Below are positions 1-6,910 of a stretch of DNA of 10,049 nt, in pieces. A program made the position numbers and the translations under genes. The first letter of the stretch is position 1, and each line of letters opens with the position of its first letter. The notes beneath the pieces were generated by a model, which searched no databases, was not told the DNA's origin, and saw only the letters and a list, made by a program, of their open reading frames with translations. This DNA comes from Marivivens sp. Lineage in GTDB: Bacteria > Pseudomonadota > Alphaproteobacteria > Rhodobacterales > Rhodobacteraceae. The stretch spans positions 1 through 10,049 of the forward strand of contig JAHEBR010000063.1 of assembly GCA_024642185.1 (NCBI GenBank). Direction: 5' to 3'.

Positions 1-1299
1 GAGATCGCTGGGGCCGCCCGGGTCGTAATAGATGCCTTGGCCGTCCAGAACGAGGCTGAGCGGCGGGACGAGCCGCGCCCCGAGGCCACGCGAGCGGAGA
101 AACCCGTCCTCGACCCGCACCGCGCCCGCCGCCCGCGCCGCCTCATCCATCCGTCCAGCCCACGCCATGAGCGGGGTGCCGTCTTGCGGGGGGCTCTTGC
201 GAAACGTGATGCCCTTGGCGCCGCCAAACATCGCCCGCAGATGCGGGTGCTTCCAGCGGCTCATGCCCACCGCGGCCCAGCCCCGATGATCGTCGCGCCA
301 GGCGCGAACCTGCGCTTCCATCGTGTCGAGGGCGCATTCAAAGCTGCACAGCCGGTCGCGGTAGGGATCATACCAGACCGGATAGAGGATCATCGCGGCG
401 GCAAAAAGCTGGGCGCGGGTCAGGTTGCGCTGGCGGCGGTCGAGGGGCTGGCGGTCGTCGGTCAGGCCCCAGCCCATGTAGAAGGGCTGGCCCAAGACAA
501 CGGGCTTATGGCCTGCGAGGATCGCCTCGAAGCCAAGCTGCGACGAGACCGTATAGACGGCGATTGCTCCTTCAAGGAGCGCCCAAGGTGACAGGGGCGC
601 ATCGCAAATCTCGATCCGCCCCTCGCCTTTCATCCCCGAGAAATAGCCATCCCGCAGGCCATGGTGGCTTTCAGGATGGGTCTTGATGATGATCTTCGCG
701 CCCGGGTTTTCCTCCTGCGCGAGAAACAGCATTTCCTTGAAGCTGTTGCTGTCGGCGCGGCTCGCTTTGATCGAGGCATCGCCCTTGGTCTGGTCGATCA
801 CCAGCACATAGCCGGGATCGGGCACGGGCAAGGCGGGATCGAACCCCGAATATTTCGACAGATGCAGCCGCTTCATCCGCTCGATCCCGTCGCGCGCACG
901 GCTCAGGATCGCGGCATCGTCGAGGGGATCTTCGGAAAGGATCTTCTCGAGGTCCGAGCGGGTCGAGGGATCGAAGTGGACCCCGCTCAGATCGAGGCTG
1001 AGGCCAATCGGCGGCTCGCCCATCCGCCCCGGAAGGACCGAGCGCAGGAAGGCGTCCTCGACCCGGAGGAGGTTGGCGCCGGTCCAGTCTGCCACCTTGC
1101 CGCCGCGCGGGCTCGTCGGGCTTTGGCCCCAGACGCCGACGAGATCGTCTTTGCCGGGCTTGCCGAGGGAGATATCGTATCCCGCCAGTGTCAGGATGCG
1201 CCGCACTCGGCCCTCAGTCAGAAACCCGCCGCTGAAAACATAAAGCCGCCGCAGGGTTGCTGCGGCGGCTTTTTCATTAGTTGTCGATGTATCAGCCAC
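1..1299 (-). CDS. kpsC: KpsC-like capsule poly-Kdo linker glycosyltransferase (3' part outside window)
   Basis: KpsC extends the poly-Kdo linker on the lipid anchor of group 2-type capsules at the cytoplasmic face of the inner membrane. The 433 codons visible are the N-terminal part; the family usually runs to roughly 670 aa, so some 240 residues are missing at the left edge. KpsC carries two related transferase modules. The first shows VEDAFLRS at about residues 80-87, KTHPESH at 206-212, TVSSQLGFEA at 250-259 and GQPFYMGWGLTDD at 270-282. The second begins near the window edge, with a second VEDGFLRSRG at 396-405. I chose the GTG at 1299-1297 because there is no in-frame ATG and the conserved LYVFSGGFLTEGRVRRILTL segment must be included. 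This start overlaps the stop of the upstream export gene by 8 nt and has no clear Shine-Dalgarno sequence, so translational coupling is likely. A strong hairpin lies within its first codons. Confidence 0.9.
   Translation of the reverse strand, partial: MADTSTTNEKAAAATLRRLYVFSGGFLTEGRVRRILTLAGYDISLGKPGKDDLVGVWGQSPTSPRGGKVADWTGANLLRVEDAFLRSVLPGRMGEPPIGLSLDLSGVHFDPSTRSDLEKILSEDPLDDAAILSRARDGIERMKRLHLSKYSGFDPALPVPDPGYVLVIDQTKGDASIKASRADSNSFKEMLFLAQEENPGAKIIIKTHPESHHGLRDGYFSGMKGEGRIEICDAPLSPWALLEGAIAVYTVSSQLGFEAILAGHKPVVLGQPFYMGWGLTDDRQPLDRRQRNLTRAQLFAAAMILYPVWYDPYRDRLCSFECALDTMEAQVRAWRDDHRGWAAVGMSRWKHPHLRAMFGGAKGITFRKSPPQDGTPLMAWAGRMDEAARAAGAVRVEDGFLRSRGLGARLVPPLSLVLDGQGIYYDPGGPSDL
1242..1272 (-). 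other. 13-bp perfect stem-loop inside the 5' coding region of kpsC
   Basis: Positions 1242-1254 and 1260-1272 are perfect reverse complements (13 bp, mostly GC) around a 5-nt loop. It lies 25-57 nt into kpsC, where it encodes residues of the AAAATLRRL stretch. Read in the direction of the capsule genes, it is followed by TTTATGTTTTC, an interrupted U-rich tail. Read on the plus strand, it ends in an uninterrupted run of five Ts. It could act as an attenuator or translation-coupling element between the export gene and kpsC, or stop antisense transcription. The stem is seen; the function is inferred. Confidence 0.55.
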
Positions 1300-2428
1300 C
1301 GGAGGCGAGGCTGCCAAGCCCGTTGACCTGGAACAATGTGCCGGTCGCCGCCGAGATCGCCTTGTTGAATTGGACGAACGGGGCCTCGGTGACATAGACC
1401 GTATCGCCATCGCGGATCGCGAAATCGCGGGCCATGAACACGCCGTTGGGCTGGGTCAGATCGAGAACGTAGATCACGCGCTGCGTGCCGATGAGCTGCG
1501 GATCGCCGACAAGTTGCCGGGCGATTTCTTCGGGTTCGTTGCGGAACACGAAAATGCCCGTCGGATCGGCCGCAACCGACGACAAGCCGCCGACCTGCGC
1601 GAGCGCGTCGATCACAGAGATCGTCTGGCTAAAGAACGGCACGCGCCGCTGCGAGCCGGTCGCGCCAAGCGCGGTAAAGCTGCGGCTGTCGTCTTCAACC
1701 GTAATGCGGTCGCCGTTTCTAAGGGCGATGTCGAGATCGGGTTTCTCCTGAAGGTCGCTGAACCATATCGAGCCGGTCTTGCCGCCTCGGATAACGGTAA
1801 TTCGGGTGATCTCGGGCGTGCCCTGGATGCCGCCGGCGCTGGCGAGCATAGATGCCAGCGTGCGGGTCGGGCGTTCGATGGCAAAGACACCTTGGCCACC
1901 GCCGGTGCCCAGGATTGTCACGGTCGAACCATCGCCGGCCACGCGACGCACTTCAACCTGTGGCTCGGGGGTCTGCAGCGCCAGTTTCTCGGTAATGATC
2001 TGGCGGATCGCTTCGGGCGAGCTTCCAGCGGCCTTGATCCGGCCCGCATAGGGCACGAAGATATAGCCTTCGCCGTCGACCTGAACTTCCTCAAGACGGG
2101 TGGCCGGAGCGCCAGAGACCGACAAAAGCCCGTCATCGACGTTTTCCCAGACCGTCATTCCCAGAACGTCGCCCGCCCGGATCGTGTCCGAGCCCATGAC
2201 AGAACTGTTCAAAAATTCCGGGCTGAACCCAAGCGCCGGTGTCACACCGGCGATCCGGTTGACCCTGTCGTCGACGGCAAGCACGAAGGCGTCGCCCTCG
2301 CGCAGCACGGAGCCGGAGAAGATCTCTTGCTTGTTTGGGCCAGAGCGCGGCAATCCGCAGGCGGAAACTGTCGCCACAGCGGCAAGCAGCGCTGCCCCGC
2401 GGGCAAGGCGCAAAGTCAGGGTTTTCAC
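1292..2428 (-). CDS. Outer-membrane polysaccharide export lipoprotein (Wza/KpsD-type OPX protein)
   Basis: This protein should form the outer-membrane/periplasmic channel through which capsular polysaccharide leaves the cell. The 378-aa product starts with a lipoprotein signal peptide: basic n-region, Ala/Leu-rich core and lipobox VSAC with the acylated cysteine at residue 24. A polysaccharide export domain follows (about 79-162, including RAGDVLGMTVWE and VDGEGYIFVPYAGRI). Two SLBB-like segments come next (about 168-245 and 250-347, each ending in a DGD/NGD-I/T-V strand), then a short C-terminal helix region that could be the membrane-spanning part, as in Wza. The GTG start (2428) is preceded by GAGGAG with a 9-nt gap. 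The 130 bp between it and kpsS hold no intrinsic terminator, so co-transcription is plausible. In a cluster with KpsC and KpsS it most likely serves ABC-transporter-dependent export (KpsD/CtrA role) rather than a Wzy system, although sequence alone cannot separate the two. Confidence 0.9.
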   Translation of the reverse strand: MKTLTLRLARGAALLAAVATVSACGLPRSGPNKQEIFSGSVLREGDAFVLAVDDRVNRIAGVTPALGFSPEFLNSSVMGSDTIRAGDVLGMTVWENVDDGLLSVSGAPATRLEEVQVDGEGYIFVPYAGRIKAAGSSPEAIRQIITEKLALQTPEPQVEVRRVAGDGSTVTILGTGGGQGVFAIERPTRTLASMLASAGGIQGTPEITRITVIRGGKTGSIWFSDLQEKPDLDIALRNGDRITVEDDSRSFTALGATGSQRRVPFFSQTISVIDALAQVGGLSSVAADPTGIFVFRNEPEEIARQLVGDPQLIGTQRVIYVLDLTQPNGVFMARDFAIRDGDTVYVTEAPFVQFNKAISAATGTLFQVNGLGSLASGG

Positions 2429-2558
2429 TGCACGGGTCTCCTCGACCTGGTACTGCCTCGTTATTTTTTTGCCAAACTATCGGAATCTTGCCGCGAAATC
2501 CAGCGCTTCGTCGTTTGTCCGCGATGTCGCGAATCACGACTGTTGCGCCCCTGCCGCG

Positions 2559-3845
2559 TTAGCCCGCAACTTTGAGGTTCTGACGGGGCGGGACACGGCC
2601 GGCCCTCTGCGCCTCATAGGGATCGGCTTCATCAAGCATCATATCGACGACCTGCCGCAAAAGCTGACGCCGGCCGCCTGCGGAATAGAAGCCGCCCGGA
2701 ACCTGCGAGGTTTCCAGAAGATACCGCCGATAGTCATGATAGGCGCTGCTATTTGGGCGGTCAGGGCGGGCGAAGAAGGCGTGCAAGGCTTGGGTCGAGA
2801 CAAACTCGGGCTTGGCATAGACTGCGCGTCCAAAAACCTTGAGAGGAATACCTCGCCACAAGACCTGCTGGGCGGCTGTCGAGTTCACCGTCACGGCGGA
2901 TCTGGCTTCATTCAAAAGATGCGCGAGCTTGCCGCCAGCGACATAGTGGAGACGGCCCTCGACCCCATGTTTGCGGGCCGCATTTCGCAGGATGCGCCGC
3001 AGGGGGCTGCGGCCGTTTTCGAGAGGATGGGCCTTGAAGACGAGGTGATGATGCCCTGGCGCACCCTTGGCAAAGCCCTCGGCGATAAGGTCGATAAAGT
3101 CCTCGTGTCTCGAGAAAGTCGAATGATCCCTGAGGCTTGAATCGTGCTCAAGTTGGAGGAGGGCAAGGTGAAAAGGGAAGCCGCCAAACCGGATGCGGGC
3201 CGTCGCTATCGCTCGGTCGAGGGCCAAAAGCGGCATCTGGATGAGCCGCCGCGTATAAAGCGTGGCTTCGGTTTGCACCGAAAGCTCGCGGTGAGGTTTG
3301 AAATTTCGGAAAGCGCGGTTTCGGAACAGAACAAACCAGTGATAGAGCGCGCCGTAGAAGATGTGCTGGCGCATATCCCCCCATTTGGCGGGTGGCTGCG
3401 GGACATCGGAACCAGACTGGGCAATGGCCGATTGCATCTCGGCCACGTCCATCTCCATCAACCGCGAATTGCCGTTCGAGCCGCCACGCTCGTAGGTGAC
3501 CCAGTAGGGCCGCAGATACCCCTCTTCGAAGACATGGACGGTCAGCCCGCGCGCACGGCCGAGGGCTACGGCCGTTGCGTGGATCGGACGTGTATCGCCG
3601 TAAAGGACGATATCGGTGATGCCCTTTTTGCTGATTAGGGCGGCGAGCGTCGTCTCCCAGCTTTCTGGAGCGCCGGCAAAGGCGATAAAACTTTGATCCT
3701 TAGCCCAAAAGGCCCGATCACCCGCATTGAAGCCGACCCGCCAGACTTTGGCCCCGGCTGCGGTCAGCATCCGGCCCAATTGCCGGAAGAACGGACCGTG
3801 TGGGCCCTGCAAAAATAGGAAGTGGCGGGTGTCGTGATTGCCCAT
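2559..3845 (-). CDS. kpsS: KpsS-like capsule biosynthesis protein (first Kdo transferase)
   Basis: The 428-aa product fits the capsule-synthesis family that includes KpsS, the enzyme that places the first beta-Kdo on (lyso)phosphatidylglycerol to start the capsule linker. Visible landmarks are FLFLQGPHGPFF at 9-20 (the usual family opening), VFEEGYLRPYWVTYE at 105-119, FKAHPLENGRSPL at 270-282 and TVNSTAAQQVLWRGIPLKVF at 319-338. These are the KpsS/KpsC-type nucleotide-sugar half-site motifs. The length suits single-module KpsS rather than two-module KpsC. The frame stays open up to 4037, but that longer form would run through ribE; the ATG at 3845 has an AAAGAGAG ribosome site 4-5 nt upstream and starts just before the conserved region. 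It is the first gene of the minus-strand capsule block and diverges from ribE across 112 bp, where I could not identify a convincing promoter. Family assignment is firm; the exact acceptor is inferred from context. Confidence 0.86.
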   Translation of the reverse strand: MGNHDTRHFLFLQGPHGPFFRQLGRMLTAAGAKVWRVGFNAGDRAFWAKDQSFIAFAGAPESWETTLAALISKKGITDIVLYGDTRPIHATAVALGRARGLTVHVFEEGYLRPYWVTYERGGSNGNSRLMEMDVAEMQSAIAQSGSDVPQPPAKWGDMRQHIFYGALYHWFVLFRNRAFRNFKPHRELSVQTEATLYTRRLIQMPLLALDRAIATARIRFGGFPFHLALLQLEHDSSLRDHSTFSRHEDFIDLIAEGFAKGAPGHHHLVFKAHPLENGRSPLRRILRNAARKHGVEGRLHYVAGGKLAHLLNEARSAVTVNSTAAQQVLWRGIPLKVFGRAVYAKPEFVSTQALHAFFARPDRPNSSAYHDYRRYLLETSQVPGGFYSAGGRRQLLRQVVDMMLDEADPYEAQRAGRVPPRQNLKVAG

Positions 3846-3957
3846 CGCGCTCTCTTTGGTTTGGCGCAGCATATCAGAGGCATTGGCCCGAATGCGAGGC
3901 TTGTCTTGCCTGCCCGCAGGCGAGGCGCTAGGCAAAGGCAAGGCAGAAGGAGCGAAG

Positions 3958-4554
3958 ATGTTTACCGGCATTGTCACCGACATGGGAGAAATCCTCGAGC
4001 TTGAGCAGCGCGGCGACCTTCGGGCGCGGATCAGCACGAGCTATGATGTCTCTGGCATCGACATCGGCGCCTCGATCGCCTGCAGCGGCGTCTGCCTGAC
4101 GGTCGTGGCCCTTGGCACCACGCCGAAGAACTGGTTCGACGTCCAGATCAGCGCCGAGACAGTCAATCTGACCAATGTAGGCGGCTGGAAGGTCGGCCAG
4201 CGGATCAACCTCGAGCGGGCGCTCAAGGTGGGTGACGAGTTGGGCGGGCATATCGTTTCGGGCCATGTCGATGGCGTGGCCGAGTTGATCGAGATGCACG
4301 ACGAAGGCGACAGCACGCGCATGACCTTCCGCGCGCCCGAGCATCTGGCGAAGTTTATCGCGCCGAAAGGCTCGGTCGCGCTCAATGGCACCTCGCTCAC
4401 CGTCAACGAGGTGAACGGCGCGAGTTTTGGCATCAACGTGATCCCGCATACCAAGGAAGTGACCACATGGGGCGCGGCCAAGGTGGGCGACAGGATCAAT
4501 CTCGAGGTCGATACCATGGCGCGCTATGTGGCGCGGCTGCAGGAATGGGCCTAG
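3958..4554 (+). CDS. ribE: Riboflavin synthase (alpha chain)
   Basis: It catalyses the last step of riboflavin synthesis: dismutation of two 6,7-dimethyl-8-ribityllumazine molecules to riboflavin and the pyrimidinedione that RibH reuses. The 198-aa protein has the family's double-barrel layout. The N-terminal lobe starts MFTGIV and contains SIACSGVCLTVV (about 40-51) and the lobe-closing GGHIVSGHVDG (about 97-107). The C-terminal repeat contains SVALNGTSLTVNEV (about 139-152) and INVIPHT. The ATG at 3958 is preceded by AAGGAG with 5 nt spacing, and N-terminal MFTG is the usual start; the frame is open further upstream, but that sequence is not RibE-like. It is the first gene of the plus-strand riboflavin block. 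ribD, often adjacent, is absent here. An 8-bp stem-loop (3905-3924) precedes it, with no sign of an FMN riboswitch. Confidence 0.97.
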   Translation: MFTGIVTDMGEILELEQRGDLRARISTSYDVSGIDIGASIACSGVCLTVVALGTTPKNWFDVQISAETVNLTNVGGWKVGQRINLERALKVGDELGGHIVSGHVDGVAELIEMHDEGDSTRMTFRAPEHLAKFIAPKGSVALNGTSLTVNEVNGASFGINVIPHTKEVTTWGAAKVGDRINLEVDTMARYVARLQEWA

Positions 4555-5108
4555 GGGCGGGCATCGGCCACAATGGCGGGCCGACGCTGGACAGCGGCGG
4601 TTCGTGGCGGCGCATCGCCTGGAAGAAGGCCCGAGAAGAGCTTTTGCCGACCCTGCCGATCGAGGTGGTGCGCCTGAGGGTCAATCGCGCCAAAGAGCTT
4701 GGCCTTCCTTACAAGACCTATGCCAGCTTCCGCGCCGCAACGGGGCATGATCTTGTCGGATTTCTCTTTTCCTCCAATGCTCTGCGCCTTGAGCGCGGCG
4801 CCGAGGGTGCGGCGCGTCTTGGCCGGATCGAGGCGCTTTCCGCGGCCCGTGTGGCGGTCGTCCTGCCGCCCTTGCGCCCCGAAGCGGTGGCGCGTCTTGC
4901 CGGGATCGACGCCGCCCATCGCGCGCCGACCCTGTCGATGACATGGCGCGAGACCCGCGAGGCGATCAAGGCCATGGCCCGCGCGCAGGGGCACAAATCG
5001 GGCCAGTTCGTCCTGGTCGGCGAGACCGCGCTCGAAGAGGACTGGGCCTATACCGGCCAGACCGCGGGCTTTCTCAAAGGCGACCGGTTCTTCGCGGCAT
5101 CCCTCTAG
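4545..5108 (+). CDS. Uncharacterised 187-aa protein with N-terminal IGHNGGP motif, coupled to ribE
   Basis: I do not recognise a function. The 187-aa product opens MGLGAGIGHNGGPTLD, a glycine-rich start with the IGHNGGP motif that I recall at the ends of several unrelated alphaproteobacterial proteins. The next 55 residues are basic and helical (SWRRIAWKKAREELLPTLPIEVVRLRVNRAKELGL), followed by YKTYASFRAATGHDLVGFLFSSNALRL. The C-terminal half is Ala/Arg-rich and ends with a GQFVLVGETALEEDWAYTGQTAGFLKGDRFF block. There is no signal peptide, membrane segment or cysteine pair. The chosen ATG at 4545 overlaps the ribE stop by 10 nt, with AGGA just upstream, so it should be translated by coupling. 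A longer start at 4467 would lie inside ribE and gives a low-complexity extension. Its place between ribE and ribB suggests a link to flavin supply or use, but nothing in the sequence proves it. Confidence 0.78.
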   Translation: MGLGAGIGHNGGPTLDSGGSWRRIAWKKAREELLPTLPIEVVRLRVNRAKELGLPYKTYASFRAATGHDLVGFLFSSNALRLERGAEGAARLGRIEALSAARVAVVLPPLRPEAVARLAGIDAAHRAPTLSMTWRETREAIKAMARAQGHKSGQFVLVGETALEEDWAYTGQTAGFLKGDRFFAASL

Positions 5109-5112
5109 CCAG

Positions 5113-5127
5113 CGGCGAAAACCGCCG
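5113..5127 (+). other. Short GC stem-loop after the IGHNGGP gene
   Basis: CGGCG (5113-5117) pairs with CGCCG (5123-5127) around AAAAC, 5 nt after the stop of the preceding gene. No T-run follows, so it is not an intrinsic terminator by itself. It may protect the 3' end of the upstream message or be the first element of the ribB leader. Confidence 0.3.
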
Positions 5128-5165
5128 GAACCTGTCGTTTCAGCCCGCGCCATGGCCGCCGCCGT

Positions 5166-5187
5166 GCCCCAATGTCACGGGGCTTTT
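5166..5187 (+). terminator. Weak terminator/attenuator-like hairpin in the ribB leader
   Basis: GCCCC (5166-5170) can pair with GGGGC (5179-5183) across an 8-nt loop, followed directly by TTTT. The stem is short. The same G-tract can instead pair with CCCC at 5188-5191, which in turn can pair with the G-tract at 5199-5203. The hairpin may end transcription from ribE and the 187-aa gene, or act as part of a switch in the ribB leader. Pairings are seen by eye; activity is inferred. Confidence 0.38.
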
Positions 5188-5246
5188 CCCCTTTAAACGG
5201 GGGCCAACTCGGGCTATCTGCCGGACGAAGACTTTAGGGGAATATC

Positions 5247-6377
5247 ATGTCGCTGCCATTCGAAGAGCCGGGCCCTGTCGAGAAAGACTGGTCGGATGCG
5301 ATCAGCCCGATCGAAGAGATCATCAACGATGCCCGCAATGGCCGGATGTTTATCCTTGTCGATCACGAGGATCGCGAGAACGAGGGCGATCTGGTGATCC
5401 CCGCGCAGATGGCAACGCCCGACGCGATCAACTTTATGGCGACCCACGGGCGCGGCCTCATCTGCCTGTCGCTCACCAGCACCCGGATTGATCAGCTTGG
5501 CCTGCCGCTCATGGCCTCGCAGAACTCATCCCGCCACGAGACAGCGTTCACCGTCTCGATCGAGGCCCGCGAGGGCGTCAGCACCGGCATTTCCGCCCAT
5601 GACCGCGCCCGCACCGTTTCCGTGGCGATTGACGCCTCCAAGGGCGCGACCGATATCGCCACCCCCGGCCACGTCTTCCCGCTGCGCGCGCGCGATGGCG
5701 GCGTTCTCGTCCGCGCCGGCCACACCGAGGCCGCCGTCGATATCAGCCGCCTTGCCGGCCTCAACCCCTCGGGCGTGATCTGCGAGATCATGAAGGAAGA
5801 CGGGTCGATGGCGCGTCTGCCGGACCTGATTGCCTTTGCCCAGCGGCATAACCTCAAGATCGGCACCATTTCCGACCTGATCGCCTATCGCCGCCGCCAC
5901 GACAATCTCGTGCGGATGACCGAGGCCGACACGATCCACAGCGAATTTGGCGGTGATTGGTCGATGCGCATCTTCACCGACGAGGTTCAGGGCGCCGAAC
6001 ATATCGCGCTGACCAAGGGCGATCTGTCGGGCGAAGAGCCGGTGATGGTGCGGATGCACGCGCTTGATCCGATGCTCGATGTGATCGGGGCCGGCCCGGC
6101 GGGCCGCACGCATGAATTTGGCGATGCGATGAAGATGATCGCCAACGAAGGGCGCGGCGCCGTGATCCTTCTGCGCGATCTGCACATGAAGCTGCACGCC
6201 CATGATCTCGCCTCGCCGCAGACGCTCCGCCAGTATGGTGTGGGGGCGCAGATCCTGTCGTCGTTGGGCCTGTCGCGGATCGTGCTTCTGACCAACTCGC
6301 CCAAGCCCAAGGTCATCGGCCTTGATGCCTATGGCATTGAAATCGTTGATACCCGCAAGGTTGAGGGGGATAACTGA
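5247..6377 (+). CDS. ribB: 3,4-dihydroxy-2-butanone-4-phosphate synthase with degenerate GTP cyclohydrolase II-like domain (RibBX type)
   Basis: The N-terminal domain (about 16-215) makes the four-carbon unit of riboflavin, L-3,4-dihydroxy-2-butanone 4-phosphate, from ribulose 5-phosphate. Its signature DHEDRENEGDLVIPAQ is at 39-54, with metal/substrate acidic residues around E44-D48, plus THGRGLICL at 66-74, TGISAHDRA at 113-121 and RAGHTEAAVDISRLAGL from 156, including the metal histidine H159. The C-terminal domain (about 220-376) looks like GTP cyclohydrolase II in layout (VRMHALDPMLDVIG, NEGRGAVILL, LRQYGVGAQIL). It contains no cysteine at all, so the three zinc ligands are gone, and the arginine-rich nucleotide segment is altered. 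This matches the described RibBX variant rather than a true RibBA. The ATG at 5247 has AGGGGA about 6 nt upstream. ribH overlaps its stop by 1 nt. GTP cyclohydrolase II must come from another gene. Confidence 0.95.
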   Translation: MSLPFEEPGPVEKDWSDAISPIEEIINDARNGRMFILVDHEDRENEGDLVIPAQMATPDAINFMATHGRGLICLSLTSTRIDQLGLPLMASQNSSRHETAFTVSIEAREGVSTGISAHDRARTVSVAIDASKGATDIATPGHVFPLRARDGGVLVRAGHTEAAVDISRLAGLNPSGVICEIMKEDGSMARLPDLIAFAQRHNLKIGTISDLIAYRRRHDNLVRMTEADTIHSEFGGDWSMRIFTDEVQGAEHIALTKGDLSGEEPVMVRMHALDPMLDVIGAGPAGRTHEFGDAMKMIANEGRGAVILLRDLHMKLHAHDLASPQTLRQYGVGAQILSSLGLSRIVLLTNSPKPKVIGLDAYGIEIVDTRKVEGDN

Positions 6378-6910
6378 TGGCGGGAGCTTCTCACTACACC
6401 CTCGCGCGCCCCGCGTTTGACAAGCCGGTCAAGCTGCTGATCGTCGTTGCGCCCTATTACAAGGATATCGCCGACGAGCTGATCGCCGGAGCCAAGGCCG
6501 AGATCGAGGCCGCAGGCGGCACTTGGGATCTCGTCGAGGTTCCCGGTGCGCTCGAAGTGCCCACCGCCATCGGCATCGCCGAGCGGATGTCCAACTTTGA
6601 CGGCTACGTCGCCCTCGGCTGTGTGATCCGGGGCGAGACCACGCATTACGACACGGTCTGCAACGACTCGAGCCGCGCTTTGACGATGCTCGGCCTGCAA
6701 GGGCTTTGCATCGGCAACGGCATCCTCACCGTGGAAAACCACGAGCAAGCCGCCGTGCGTGCCGAGGCCAAGGGGCAAAACAAAGGTGGCGGCGCGGCCG
6801 CTGCGGCCTTGCACCTGATCGCGCTCAGCCGTAAGTGGGGCCGCGCCAGCAAGGGCGTTGGCTTTACCGGAGAGATCCTCCTCGCGCGCGAGGGGAAAAC
6901 GAGCGCATGA
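6377..6910 (+). CDS. ribH: 6,7-dimethyl-8-ribityllumazine synthase
   Basis: RibH condenses 5-amino-6-ribitylamino-uracil with the RibB product to give 6,7-dimethyl-8-ribityllumazine, the substrate of RibE. The 177-aa protein contains the first substrate loop VVAPYYKDI (23-31, where many homologues have RFN), VEVPGALEVP (53-62), LGCVIRGETTHYDTV (80-94) with the catalytic histidine expected at H90, and GNGILTVENHEQA. The C-terminal tail beyond the fold (KGVGFTGEILLAREGKTSA) is a little longer than in the shortest family members. The ATG at 6377 shares one base with the ribB stop (TGATG), and nusB overlaps its own stop by 4 nt, so ribB-ribH-nusB is one translationally coupled operon. RibH usually forms pentamers or icosahedral shells; the quaternary form cannot be told from sequence here. 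Confidence 0.97.
   Translation: MAGASHYTLARPAFDKPVKLLIVVAPYYKDIADELIAGAKAEIEAAGGTWDLVEVPGALEVPTAIGIAERMSNFDGYVALGCVIRGETTHYDTVCNDSSRALTMLGLQGLCIGNGILTVENHEQAAVRAEAKGQNKGGGAAAAALHLIALSRKWGRASKGVGFTGEILLAREGKTSA

Noticed and set aside
1370..3140. Long plus-strand open frames over the capsule genes (1370-2575 and 2100-3140)
   Set aside because: They are shadows of the minus-strand genes: the opposite strand gives clear domain motifs, and these translations are Arg/Ala-rich with no family features.
3905..3924. 8-bp stem-loop (one G-T pair) in the ribE leader as a regulatory element
   Set aside because: The stem is real, but there is no T-run, it does not cover the ribosome site, and short GC hairpins are common by chance here.
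3846..4037. 64-codon N-terminal extension of the KpsS-like protein
   Set aside because: It would run across the start of ribE, has low-complexity Ser/Arg/Pro content, and the ATG at 3845 has its own ribosome site just before the conserved region.
5109..5246. FMN riboswitch (RFN element) ahead of ribB, or in the 112 nt ahead of ribE
   Set aside because: The leader sequences are short and I cannot find the conserved RFN segments in either; only simple hairpins and C/G tracts are present.
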